This document shows, in pieces, positions 16,084 to 24,773 of a stretch of 31,100 bases of DNA (within the stretch, counting starts at the first letter, position 1; the number at the start of each line of letters is the position of its first letter). The position numbers and the translations under genes are program-made. Source of the DNA: CBEUVQ01 sp965546615 (lineage in GTDB: Bacteria > Bacillota > Desulfotomaculia > Desulfotomaculales > Desulfohalotomaculaceae); the NCBI GenBank assembly GCA_965546615.1, contig CBEUVQ010000030.1:1-31100 (forward strand). Direction: 5' to 3'. The notes beneath the pieces were generated by a model, which searched no databases, had not been told where the DNA came from, and saw nothing but the letters and a program-made list of their open reading frames with translations.

Positions 16084-16137
16084 ACTCTGCCAAGTTACTG
16101 TTTAAATACCAACAAAACTGCAGGAAGTGCTTTCACA

Positions 16138-17691
16138 TTAAAACAGCACCGCAACTTGGTCACGATCTAACGTGCGTCTAATGCCGCGAATTTTTTCCAG
16201 CAGCGCAGTGTTGTCATGTGCTGCTTTTTCCATTTGGCGCAGCAGATCAATTTCCCGACGAATTATTGAAACTATATCGCCCTCCTGCAAGCTGCAGTTT
16301 TCCAGCAGATGAGAAAAATCTTTGCCGTTGTACCAGGCATAGGAAATATACCCCGGCACCGGAGACCACACAATGTAATTTTCAGGCACACCCAGGCCCA
16401 GTAATTCTGCGCGCAGCCGGTTAATGTCGTCAAAATTGTACGGCGGTGGCTGCACATAATCCCGCCTCCCCGGCACAAAATCAATGCCCGCCAAAATACC
16501 GGCCACAACATCAGGCGGCAGATCTTCAATCAAGCCGGAAAATACCAGCTCAGTAACAAAGATTTCTTGAATATGCAGGTGCAGTGCGAATTTTCCTCGG
16601 GGTAAAAGTTCGCGGTCATGTACATAACCCAACCGTTCCAACAGTCGACGCATTTTGCGAAAATCAACGGTGTACTGCCGGGCATCTGCCGCTAACTGCC
16701 GCTTGCTGTACTGCAGCACATCCAACCTGCTGCTCAATTCACGAATAGTTCGTGATGCTTCAAAACAATGTACATTTTTACATTTCTTTTTGGCCAATGA
16801 TTTAAGCAGCTTTTGAATTTCAGCAATTCTGCTTTGTGATCCGGGACGCTGACGGTATTTTCTGCTTTTTAAGCGCTGCAGCTCCCGCTTTAGTTTTCTT
16901 CTTATTAACGGGCAGGAAGTACTTTCCCGTTCGTCACAAAAGTGCTGTTCCAGCTCTTTAACTTTTTGTTTAGTCTCGTTGATTTTTTTACTAACCTCAT
17001 TTAAACGCCGTCTTTTTTGAAAAGCAGAAAAGTTGCTTTTTAAAAAGTGTTCAATTTCCTCATCGGTCTTCCACATTAACAAGCTAAGCACCGTATTGGC
17101 TGACACCGTCAAGCGGCCGTGCACCATCTCAACATCTGATTCTTTAAAGAATCCCGTTTCTTCGGGGTGATCGGGATCGATTTGGATAAAAACATGCCCC
17201 GTTTCATCAAACCCCCGCCGACCTGCCCGACCGGCCATTTGGAAAAACTCACGGTTTAAAAGCATACGAAATTCCCGACCGTCCCACTTGCGGCAGGATT
17301 CAAAAATCGCACTGGATGCAGGAAAATTGACCCCGGCAGCAAAGGTTTCGGTACAAAAAAGCACCCAAATTAGGCGCTGCTCATACAGCCGCTCAACCAA
17401 ACGCTTTAAAACCGGCGATATCCCGGCGTGGTGGTAGCCAATACCCTGCAGCAGCAGTTTTTTCAGCATCGCCCGATCACGATGCACAAAAACATCAGGA
17501 TGCTCAGCCTCCTCAGCGGCAATAATTTGTTTTACTTTTTCTTTTTCTTCCGGATAGAGGAAATTCCATTCCCGCCCCAATTCTACTGCCATTTCTTCTG
17601 ACTTGGCACGTCCAAAGACAAAATACAAGGCAGGAAGATGATCTTGAATTTCTTCAATAACTTCTGATGGGTTTTTTAAAGGCTTTGCCAT
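16138..17691 (-). CDS. Ski2/Mtr4-like helicase, C-terminal part (RecA2 and accessory domains)
   Basis: The product is 517 residues, starting with ATG about seven bases after GGAGGT. It opens with the strand ALYFVFGRAKSEEMA of the second RecA domain, then GYHHAGISP (motif IV region), FCTETFAAGVNFPA (motif V) and QMAGRAGRRGFDETG (motif VI). These are characteristic of Ski2/Mtr4 RNA helicases. A basic coiled-coil arm follows (about 240-330) with cysteine pairs (CDERESTSC and CKNVHC) that might hold zinc. A C-terminal helical domain similar to DSHCT follows. Motifs I and II are absent and lie in the preceding gene at 17706, 14 bases upstream and in another frame. Neither half could work as a helicase alone. 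Confidence 0.88.
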   Translation of the reverse strand: MAKPLKNPSEVIEEIQDHLPALYFVFGRAKSEEMAVELGREWNFLYPEEKEKVKQIIAAEEAEHPDVFVHRDRAMLKKLLLQGIGYHHAGISPVLKRLVERLYEQRLIWVLFCTETFAAGVNFPASSAIFESCRKWDGREFRMLLNREFFQMAGRAGRRGFDETGHVFIQIDPDHPEETGFFKESDVEMVHGRLTVSANTVLSLLMWKTDEEIEHFLKSNFSAFQKRRRLNEVSKKINETKQKVKELEQHFCDERESTSCPLIRRKLKRELQRLKSRKYRQRPGSQSRIAEIQKLLKSLAKKKCKNVHCFEASRTIRELSSRLDVLQYSKRQLAADARQYTVDFRKMRRLLERLGYVHDRELLPRGKFALHLHIQEIFVTELVFSGLIEDLPPDVVAGILAGIDFVPGRRDYVQPPPYNFDDINRLRAELLGLGVPENYIVWSPVPGYISYAWYNGKDFSHLLENCSLQEGDIVSIIRREIDLLRQMEKAAHDNTALLEKIRGIRRTLDRDQVAVLF

Positions 17692-17705
17692 GCAGCTACC
17701 TCCGA

Positions 17706-18518
17706 TTAATCATAATACTTTCTCTTGCTTTTGGTATTTTCCGCTTCTTCCTTGCGCTTGGCCAACATTTTTTTCACCCTGCTTTTTGCTTGTGATGCAC
17801 CGATAATTTCATTTTCCGGAGTAATCCATTTGATATCCAGCGGCACTGCCCGCCGGTGTTCCTCCACTACCAAAACATCAGATTCCCGTACTTCAGCAAT
17901 CCATTGAGCCACTTCATCGACATTGGGTACGGTGGCAGACAGCCCCAAGATTTTTATGTGCGGCGGCGCAAAAAGAATTGATTCTTCCCACGCAGTCCCG
18001 CGGTGAGGATCATCAAGGTAATGAATTTCATCAAAAACTACATAAGCAATATTATCCAAGTCTTCGACATCTTCAAAACATTTATTGCGAAAAATCTCAG
18101 TAGTCATCACGGTAAGGAGTGCATCACCGTTAATGGTAATATCTCCTGTAACCAAGCCGACAAAATCCCGTCCAAACATTTCGGTAAAGTCAGCAAATTT
18201 TTGATTGGAAAGCGCTTTCAGCGGCGAAGTATATACCAACCCCCTGCCTTCACTCAGCACTTTCTCGGCTAATTTTTCAGCAATTAATGTTTTGCCTGTG
18301 CCGGTAGGAGCGGCCACCAGCACATTGTGCCCGTTAAGTACTGCTTCAATTGCTTCCGCCTGAAATTCGTCCAACTGCATCGGCTGTTCTGCGTTCGGCG
18401 GCTGCGTTTTGCGATGTACCGGACGTTTTTTTACCCCTCTTTTAAGCGGCTGCATTTTGCGAACATCATTACGGGCCGCATTAATGGTTACTATTTTTTC
18501 TGTATAATTTCGAGGCAA
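17706..18518 (-). CDS. Ski2/Mtr4-like helicase, N-terminal part (RecA1)
   Basis: The product is 270 residues. The TTG at 18518 follows a GGGGGGT tract by about seven bases. A basic N-terminal tail precedes the Q-motif-like MQLDEFQAEAI. Motif I is APTGTGKT (70-77), Ia TSPLKALSNQKF, motif II DEIH (163-166) and motif III SAT (194-196). It ends in a charged linker, KRKEEAENTKSKRKYYD, with a TAA stop right where a full-length helicase would continue into RecA2. The second half follows with its own ribosome site, so the two are very likely made together and join in trans. The function would be ATP-driven RNA unwinding, perhaps in RNA turnover. Confidence 0.88.
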   Translation of the reverse strand: MPRNYTEKIVTINAARNDVRKMQPLKRGVKKRPVHRKTQPPNAEQPMQLDEFQAEAIEAVLNGHNVLVAAPTGTGKTLIAEKLAEKVLSEGRGLVYTSPLKALSNQKFADFTEMFGRDFVGLVTGDITINGDALLTVMTTEIFRNKCFEDVEDLDNIAYVVFDEIHYLDDPHRGTAWEESILFAPPHIKILGLSATVPNVDEVAQWIAEVRESDVLVVEEHRRAVPLDIKWITPENEIIGASQAKSRVKKMLAKRKEEAENTKSKRKYYD

Positions 18519-18621
18519 ATATTTTACCCCCCCAATTGTCCGTTTTATTTTAGTTTATCCAAATACGTCACTATTAGCCAAAACAGCATCACGCTTACAT
18601 ATTACCATATAAAGCAAATAT

Positions 18622-18646
18622 CGCCAAAGGGCAATACCCTTTGGCG
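18622..18646. terminator. Perfect 10-pair hairpin, possible terminator of the sigma/ABC operon
   Basis: CGCCAAAGGG and CCCTTTGGCG pair around a CAATA loop, 84 bases past the permease stop. The flanking T-tract is weak on both strands, so termination is not certain. The rest of 18519-18729 shows nothing else. Confidence 0.5.
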
Positions 18647-18729
18647 AGTTAACTGTATCTGACACCGATGCTATTCATCGCTCCGTTAACTAAACAATCG
18701 CTTTCAAAAAGAAAATGGCATCGTGCAAA

Positions 18730-19554
18730 TTATTTTTTCTTCCGCAGCGGGTTGAGCAAATGTCCGCTCCACAGCAGCAGCAGCACGCCTACACCAATGT
18801 AAAATACAAAGTAGGTAACCCAATACGGAACAACCCACGCCGGATCGCTAAAGACATCTTCACCTAAAATGCGTATTAATACCATTAGCGGATTGATATC
18901 CAACAAAAGCTGCACAATTAGCGGCACGTCTTCCGGAGTAGGGAAATTCTGGCTGCGTTGGATAACCTCATAGATAAAAACCGCAATAAAGGCAGTGCCT
19001 GCACCTAAAAAGGCGGTAAAGCCGTAAGCGCTGACGGTACTAATCCCTGTCCTTTTAAAAAGTGTTGAACATGCAATGCCGATTGCCGCAAACAAAAACA
19101 TTGTTACTAAATAAAAGCCAAAAACCCCCAACAACTGCCCGGGAGCGATGCCGCCAAACATCAGCACTATACTGTACAGCGGCAGCGTGGCAGCAATCAG
19201 CAGCAGCGTAAAAGCACAAGATGAAATCATTTTGCTGATTACAATAGTGCGGGGGCTGAGCTCGGTGGTTAAAAGTACGTTCAGCGTTTGCCGCTCTCGT
19301 TCACCGCTTATTACCCCGGATGTAAGTCCGGGGGTAACAAATCCCAACAAAATCAGCTGAGTGACACTAAGCGCCGTAAAAATCTCCCGGCTGCGGGTAG
19401 GATTAAAAGCAGCAGAATCATGCCAGGTTAAGTAAATGAACCCCAAGATAAAACCGCCGATTACCAAAAGATAAAGGGCAAGTATAAGCGGACCTTTAAA
19501 ATTTCTAAACCGCATGCGCAGTTCTTTGGTCAATACCGGATTTACGCCGATCAT
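18730..19554 (-). CDS. ABC-2 type permease
   Basis: The product is 274 residues with about six membrane segments: GPLILALYLLVIGGFILGF, ALSVTQLILLGFVTPGL, the long stretch from SSCAFTLLLIAATLPLYSIV, LGVFGFYLVTMFLFAAIG, the Ala/Phe-rich one near FTAFLGAGTAFIAVFIY, and a last one near TYFVFYIGVGVLLLLW. After the second comes SGERERQTLNVLLTT, the conserved cytoplasmic EXE-type loop of NosY/GldF-like permeases that contacts the ATPase. A short basic tail ends the protein. Its ATG overlaps the stop of the ATPase gene (TAATG), so the two are translated together. It is the last gene of the operon. Confidence 0.9.
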   Translation of the reverse strand: MIGVNPVLTKELRMRFRNFKGPLILALYLLVIGGFILGFIYLTWHDSAAFNPTRSREIFTALSVTQLILLGFVTPGLTSGVISGERERQTLNVLLTTELSPRTIVISKMISSCAFTLLLIAATLPLYSIVLMFGGIAPGQLLGVFGFYLVTMFLFAAIGIACSTLFKRTGISTVSAYGFTAFLGAGTAFIAVFIYEVIQRSQNFPTPEDVPLIVQLLLDINPLMVLIRILGEDVFSDPAWVVPYWVTYFVFYIGVGVLLLLWSGHLLNPLRKKK

Positions 19555-20480
19555 TATTGCTTCACCCCCTTAGTTACCGCCATAAAAGCATCTTCCAAAC
19601 TGCCCTGCATTTCTGCAAACTGAACCACCGCAAAATCTTCAGCAATCAGCTTTCTCAGCAGCGCAGCTTGAGCATCACGGTCATCTTTAAAAATTAAGCG
19701 GGCTCTTTGGTTGATGTTTTCCACACGCGCAACTCCCGGATATTGGGCTAAAAAGTTTAGGAGTTCGGACAGGCGGTCTTTTACTTCGATGTTGATTAAG
19801 CGCATACTGTCGCTGCCGGCGGTAATTTCAGCCACCGGTCCGTCGGCAACCAATTTGCCTTTTTCTAAAATGCCTACTTGATCGCAAATCTCCGCCAGCT
19901 CAGGCAAAATATGCGAACTAATCAGTACCGTCTTACCCATATGTTTTAACTGACGGATGATTTCTTTCATCTCGGCGCGTGCGCGAGGGTCCAGCCCTGA
20001 AGCCGGTTCATCCAAGATCAGCACTTTTGGATTGTGCACCAAGCAGCGGGCCAAAGCCAACCGCTGTTTCATGCCGCGTGATAAAGAATCAACATACGCA
20101 TCCTTCTTATCCGTCAAATTGACCAGTTCCAGCAAATCATCAATCAGTCGGGATTGCTGATTTTCCGGAATGTGATAAGCAGCAGCAAAAAAGCCCAGGT
20201 ATTCGGCAGCCGTTAACCCGTCATAAACACCAAAAAAGTCCGGCATATAACCTATCAATCGGCGCACTTGCTGTGGCTTTTCAGTCACATCAATACCGCT
20301 TACTGTTACCAGCCCGCTGTCGGCCGGCAGCAGCGTCGCCAGGATGCTCATTGCTGTAGTTTTGCCCGCACCGTTTGGCCCAATCAATCCATAAACCTGA
20401 CCGGCAGGGATAGTTAAAGTTAACCCCTGCAGCGCTTTGGTTTTACCAAAGCTTTTTGTTAAACCTTTAAATTCAATCAT
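19554..20480 (-). CDS. ABC transporter ATP-binding protein
   Basis: The product is 308 residues. Walker A GPNGAGKT lies at 34-41, the signature LSRGMKQ near 133-139, Walker B VLILDEPASGLD near 153-164, and the H-loop His at 190 (ISSHIL). After residue 215 an extra C-terminal domain of about 90 residues follows, as in the NosF/YhaQ/DrrA group. These ATPases drive ABC-2 exporters or assist membrane protein assembly. Its start overlaps the upstream stop (ATGA), and it overlaps the permease by one base. The substrate is unknown. The 759-residue exported protein encoded upstream may be the third subunit, as in Gld-like systems. Confidence 0.95.
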   Translation of the reverse strand: MIEFKGLTKSFGKTKALQGLTLTIPAGQVYGLIGPNGAGKTTAMSILATLLPADSGLVTVSGIDVTEKPQQVRRLIGYMPDFFGVYDGLTAAEYLGFFAAAYHIPENQQSRLIDDLLELVNLTDKKDAYVDSLSRGMKQRLALARCLVHNPKVLILDEPASGLDPRARAEMKEIIRQLKHMGKTVLISSHILPELAEICDQVGILEKGKLVADGPVAEITAGSDSMRLINIEVKDRLSELLNFLAQYPGVARVENINQRARLIFKDDRDAQAALLRKLIAEDFAVVQFAEMQGSLEDAFMAVTKGVKQ

Positions 20481-22756
20481 TTTACCACCCCTTCCACCGC
20501 CAAGCCGGGTGCGGGTAAAATCTCCCTTTCATCCGAACGATAAACTCTGATCTTTAAAATATTATCATTACCCATATAACGACTTAATGACTCACCGGAT
20601 ATCTGCGGCTGCTCAGCTGTTAAATCTACCCATCGCCCGGTAGTTTTGTCAAATATTGATACTTGATGAACATTACCAATAAAGAAGTTCACCAATTCCA
20701 CCGCGGTGATTTGTGCTTTTTGTTGAGCGCTGAATAAGTTTAAATCATACTGCAGAACAAACCGGTCACCGTGCAGATGATAACCCTCTCTAGTAAATGA
20801 CAAGCCACCTTCAAACACCTGTACCGGCACAATACCCGGCGGCAGCTTAAATCCGCCGGAAGCCGGCAGAGATAACGGCACATTTTGCATCATTATGCCG
20901 GCGGTATAATTATTGGCTTCGGGTACTGCTAAAGACATCAACTGCGGAATTTGTTCGCTGTATCCGATTAACTGCATATTGAGCAGCGTTGAACTTTGCA
21001 AGCGGTGATTACGGGTACTATTATATCTGTCCCAAAACGCATATCCGATATCAGACTGCGATTCACCAAACAATTTGCCGATATCACTATCCCATGTAAA
21101 CGGCCGTAATTCATTCAAGTTAAAATCTACTTTAATAGTTTCACCGCTAGGAATTTCTCCAAGCTCTATTACCTGGTCGCCGATCACTGCCACAGATCTT
21201 TTCAAATCAACCGCAGTTTCGTTTTTTAAAGCACCAATCACACTGCTGCCTTGAAGCGTTAAGCGGCCGGAAATTTGCCCAAAATCATTCACTATCTTAT
21301 ATCCGGCTGCTTGGCGCATCGACCAAAATTCCACTCCGTCAAATTCAGCGGTTTGACCGGCGTTTGTGTACTCAACAACCGGGTATTTTCCCTGCGCACT
21401 GCTGCCATAATAGTCTAATTTAGGAATAATAATGCCTTCGCCCTGATCCTGCAGCTTTAACTTGCCGCCGCGCAGCGAAACATAAGAACCACCTGTTTGA
21501 ATTTCTGCCACTTCATCATTGATAATTTCCACAAATGCCAGTGTTTGGCCGATTGGACCGTTTAAACGATGAAACGGTGCGGCAAAATAAATCACCAGCG
21601 TGGTTAACACCGCTATCGCCGGAATCAAAGACCACCCCCAGCCCTGACGGCGGTATTTTTTTAAAATCAGATACAATCCGGGAGCAATCACCAGCAGGTA
21701 AACTCCCCAAAGAGCCGCCATCAATTTCACTGAAGGCAGTTTAATCTGGGATATGTTGGCACTGTCACGTACAAACTCATTTATTCTGCCCGCCTGATAA
21801 CTTCTAAATTTTTCTTCAAAAAATCCGGTATCTTTAGTGAGTATATCCCAAACAACAGCATCATCTTTCGGCTGCAGGTTTTCCAAACCGGCAGCGCTGT
21901 AAACAACACTGCCCCGGCCAATAGTGCGCCGGGCAACCAAGGGAATATCCCCTTCAGAAATCAAATTTTCTCCTGCGACAAAAGTGCCGATCGCTACCGG
22001 TATCGGGCTGTCACTAAGCCGTTTGCCCTGCCAATTGCTTGTAACAACTGACGCTCCGGTCACTTTTACCGGACTTATATCGGCAAAAGGCTCATCTTCT
22101 GCCGCACCGGCACCACCAGAAAGCAGCAAACTGCCTCCCAAAGCAACCCACTGACGAATCGCCGCTGTTTGCTGTTCAGTTAAACCTGCCAGCTTTTCTT
22201 GGTCAACTATGATTAAATCAGCGGAAGCTAATGCCAAAGGATCGGTTGGTATTTCTTCGCTTGATATATATTTCAGCGTGGCACTGTTGAGATTGCTGTC
22301 TATAAACGCGGGCAGACCACCGCTCAGTGCTTTTTCGCTTATGCTGACAACCACATAATCGCCACTTACGGCAATGCCCTGCACCACCGTTTTGGCAATT
22401 TCCCGACCTCCGACATTAAGCGTAACCACCGGCACATCAGAAGCCAATTCCCCGGGAATAGTAAGCGTTGTCTCTATACTGCCGTTGGCAGGAACTTGTA
22501 CTTGACGTTGATAAACAGCATAATCCTGCGTTGATATTTTTGATAATTTGGGATCAATTTTCACCTGCAGCACTGCATCTTTTAAGGCCGGCCCGCTGTT
22601 AGTGATATTGATGTTCAGCTGCACCGGTAAACTGCTTTTATATAAGCCGTTCAAACCGGGACGGGCCTGCAGTATCGTTTCAGCAGAAGATATTCCGGGC
22701 AGCATCAGCACCATTAATGCCGTAAAGACCAGTAATATTTTTTTTGTTTTCATCAT
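20477..22756 (-). CDS. Large exported membrane protein with CARF/Ig-like and amidotransferase-like region
   Basis: The product is 759 residues. A signal peptide is clear (MMKTKKILLVFTALMVLMLP, likely cut after SSA at 25). Residues 30-125 look like an Ig-like beta domain (LNGLYKSSLPVQLNINITNS). Residues 175-290 have a class I glutamine-amidotransferase-like or GldG-like fold: SADLIIVDQ, IRQWVALGGSLLLSGG and GRGSVVYSAAG, without a visible catalytic Cys. Two membrane helices follow (345-366 and 374-392). The remaining 365 residues are an outside beta-rich domain. The GG-x-LL-S-GG turn recalls the proteins that accompany ABC-2 exporters in Gld-type loci. The gene starts right after the propeller gene's stop and overlaps the ATPase by four bases. 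The function is unknown. Confidence 0.8.
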   Translation of the reverse strand: MMKTKKILLVFTALMVLMLPGISSAETILQARPGLNGLYKSSLPVQLNINITNSGPALKDAVLQVKIDPKLSKISTQDYAVYQRQVQVPANGSIETTLTIPGELASDVPVVTLNVGGREIAKTVVQGIAVSGDYVVVSISEKALSGGLPAFIDSNLNSATLKYISSEEIPTDPLALASADLIIVDQEKLAGLTEQQTAAIRQWVALGGSLLLSGGAGAAEDEPFADISPVKVTGASVVTSNWQGKRLSDSPIPVAIGTFVAGENLISEGDIPLVARRTIGRGSVVYSAAGLENLQPKDDAVVWDILTKDTGFFEEKFRSYQAGRINEFVRDSANISQIKLPSVKLMAALWGVYLLVIAPGLYLILKKYRRQGWGWSLIPAIAVLTTLVIYFAAPFHRLNGPIGQTLAFVEIINDEVAEIQTGGSYVSLRGGKLKLQDQGEGIIIPKLDYYGSSAQGKYPVVEYTNAGQTAEFDGVEFWSMRQAAGYKIVNDFGQISGRLTLQGSSVIGALKNETAVDLKRSVAVIGDQVIELGEIPSGETIKVDFNLNELRPFTWDSDIGKLFGESQSDIGYAFWDRYNSTRNHRLQSSTLLNMQLIGYSEQIPQLMSLAVPEANNYTAGIMMQNVPLSLPASGGFKLPPGIVPVQVFEGGLSFTREGYHLHGDRFVLQYDLNLFSAQQKAQITAVELVNFFIGNVHQVSIFDKTTGRWVDLTAEQPQISGESLSRYMGNDNILKIRVYRSDEREILPAPGLAVEGVVK

Positions 22757-24121
22757 CTATTTCTCTCCCCTGTTAAACAATTGCTCCTCTAAGTTAACAC
22801 TCAACACCGCTGCACTGCCCGCTTCCTGTCTGACAAAAAGCAGTATTTTCCCTTGATAATCAAACAGCGGATTTTGACATCTATCAATATCATCCAACAA
22901 CAGCGCCCGCGGCTCACTGATACCCTGCAGCTCCATCTGCCGCAGCCAATCCATTTCCCGAGCAGTCACCCGCTCTTCCGGACTGAATAAAAGAGAACTT
23001 AATGCCAGCCAGTTTTGCTGTTCCGCTAACTTTTTCAAAATAACATTTCCGTTTTTACCGGCATAAACCGAGCGAATTTCTGCCACCTTTTGCCGTACAG
23101 TATGCTGCGGAGAACCGTCAGCGGCAAATGTAAGCACTCTTTCCCGTTGACCGGTAACCACAAACGCAAGGTAGCCGTTGGCCGACCATGCAGGCTGCTC
23201 CCCTTGCCCAAGCCTAATCTCTTCACCAGATACCGGATCAACTAAGAACAGCAGCGGCTTACCGGCTTCTGCCTGACGCTGCACCACCAGCTTGGTATTA
23301 TCCGGCGACCAAGCAGGATTACTGCCGTTGACCACAAACTTTGGTTCTGCATCAGCCAAGCTTACGGTAAACACCTGCGGCTGCTTTTGATCTTGGCCGG
23401 CGGTATAAGCAAGCTTGGTGCCGTTAGGCGACCAAACTATTTGATTAAAATACTGCCGCTCAGTTCCTTGTGCGAGAACCTTTAAATTATGGCTGGGAAG
23501 TACCTTGGTTAAGCCGGTTAACTCGTCAGCGGACACCATCACAATTTGCTGTTCACCGGCTTTATTCTGCCGCACCATCGCCACTTTTTTGCCGTCCGGC
23601 GAATAAGATGGCGCGTAATACAACCAGTTTTCCGGTAAATCTAAAATCCGATAGCTTCTTTCTTTATCTGCCAGCAGCAGCTGCCCATGCCGTGAAATAA
23701 GCAATTCCCCGTTAGGAGATAAAGTATAAGCCACATTGCCGTTAATATTCCAAAAACGCACCAATTCGTTAGGTTCGCCAACAGCATGCAGTTTTTTGTT
23801 CGCCGAATTATGCCAAAACAACAGCGGAATGATAATCAAAAGAAGCAATAATCCTGCCAAAAGAAGCGTTGGTCTGTTCTTTACAATTTTGCTGCCCGAC
23901 CGATTTGCCGGAACATGAACATTAGTTTTTTCAGCGTTCAACAATTTTTGATAGAGTTCTTCCTGCAGTTTGTTGTTAACCGGTACTGCATCCCGAACCC
24001 GCCGCATATGTACCAATAATTGGTGTACCGACTTTTCATCTGCGCCTTGGTCATCATCTGCCGAACGGCGGTAATTATCAATGGAAAGCACTTTACTTCC
24101 ATCCCGCTTTTTCTCACTCAT
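22757..24121 (-). CDS. Membrane-anchored TolB-like beta-propeller protein, possible anti-sigma factor
   Basis: The product is 454 residues. Residues 1-83 are cytoplasmic, charged and helical (SVHQLLVHMRRVRDAVPVNN). One membrane helix spans about 84-103, with basic residues before it. The outside part is a beta-propeller with recurring SPDG-type turns: YSPDGKKVAM, WSPNGTKLAY, WSPDNTKLVV and WSANGYLAFV, like TolB/WD40-like repeats. It follows the ECF sigma gene by 17 bases. A cytoplasmic helical segment, one membrane helix and an outside sensor is the usual build of anti-sigma factors. No zinc motif (HxxxCxxC) is seen, so it would be a non-ZAS type. The anti-sigma role is inference. Confidence 0.8.
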   Translation of the reverse strand: MSEKKRDGSKVLSIDNYRRSADDDQGADEKSVHQLLVHMRRVRDAVPVNNKLQEELYQKLLNAEKTNVHVPANRSGSKIVKNRPTLLLAGLLLLLIIIPLLFWHNSANKKLHAVGEPNELVRFWNINGNVAYTLSPNGELLISRHGQLLLADKERSYRILDLPENWLYYAPSYSPDGKKVAMVRQNKAGEQQIVMVSADELTGLTKVLPSHNLKVLAQGTERQYFNQIVWSPNGTKLAYTAGQDQKQPQVFTVSLADAEPKFVVNGSNPAWSPDNTKLVVQRQAEAGKPLLFLVDPVSGEEIRLGQGEQPAWSANGYLAFVVTGQRERVLTFAADGSPQHTVRQKVAEIRSVYAGKNGNVILKKLAEQQNWLALSSLLFSPEERVTAREMDWLRQMELQGISEPRALLLDDIDRCQNPLFDYQGKILLFVRQEAGSAAVLSVNLEEQLFNRGEK

Positions 24122-24138
24122 ATCTTCGCCAGCCCCTC

Positions 24139-24666
24139 TTAACCAATTTCTTTAATATATCGGCGCATCAGCTTTATCGCTCGGTGATGAATCATGCGCA
24201 CCGCCGCCTCAGTTTTACCCAACACTTCACCGATTTGGGCAAATCGCAGTTCACCAAAATAGCGCAGTGCCATCACATCGCGGTAATCATCGGGCAGCTT
24301 ATTTAACAAAGCGCGCAGCTGATTAATCTCCTCTATTTGCAGCACTTGCTCTTCCGGACTGCCGTCTTTGGCCTGCTGCTCATTCAAGTGATTATCGGAA
24401 ACAGTCAATTCCCGAGTGGAACGCATATAATCGACGTAAACATTATGAGCAATGCTGAAAAGCCACGAGGAAAAGGCGCTTTCACCGCGGTAAGTATCAA
24501 ACTTCTCCAGGGCTTTCGTAAAAACCAGTGTAGTTAAATCATCAGCATCCCAAGTGTTTACCACACGATAGCGCAGGTAGCGGTTAACTCGGGCAAAGTT
24601 TTTGTTATAATGTTCTTCAAAACTAAGTGCAGCATCGGGGTGCTGCCGCTTTTGAGCAGTGTTCAT
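24139..24666 (-). CDS. ECF-type RNA polymerase sigma factor
   Basis: The product is 175 residues, with GGAGGAAA ahead of the ATG. Region 2 spans about 16-90: YNKNFARVNRYLRYRV, DADDLTTLVFTKALEKFDTY, then FSSWLFSIAHNVYVDYMRS. Region 4 spans about 115-172: INQLRALLNKLPDDYRDVMA, followed by the helix-turn-helix FAQIGEVLGKTEAAVRMIHHRA. Regions 1 and 3 are missing, as in ECF factors. It is the first gene of the five-gene operon running to 18730. Between it and the upstream terminator, GTTAC and CGTC lie 17 bases apart, weakly recalling an ECF promoter, so autoregulation is possible. Confidence 0.95.
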   Translation of the reverse strand: MNTAQKRQHPDAALSFEEHYNKNFARVNRYLRYRVVNTWDADDLTTLVFTKALEKFDTYRGESAFSSWLFSIAHNVYVDYMRSTRELTVSDNHLNEQQAKDGSPEEQVLQIEEINQLRALLNKLPDDYRDVMALRYFGELRFAQIGEVLGKTEAAVRMIHHRAIKLMRRYIKEIG

Positions 24667-24745
24667 TATTTTTCCTCCGCTTTACTTTCTACTAGTTAGA
24701 CGAAAAGTTAGCGTTTTTTGTAACGGAAAATTAAAAGTCCGTAAA

Positions 24746-24773
24746 GAAAAAAAGGGTCGAATAATCGGCCCTT
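24746..24773 (-). terminator. Terminator of the SDR gene
   Basis: On the minus strand AAGGG-C-CGA-TTAT-TCG-A-CCCTT folds with one mismatch and is followed by a run of T. It overlaps the stop codon of the SDR gene and separates it from the sigma operon. Confidence 0.75.

Noticed and set aside
24718..24750. TGTAAC followed by CGTA on the plus strand, resembling a sigma-W promoter
   Set aside because: It points towards the opposite-facing SDR gene and no gene follows it, so chance is the better explanation.
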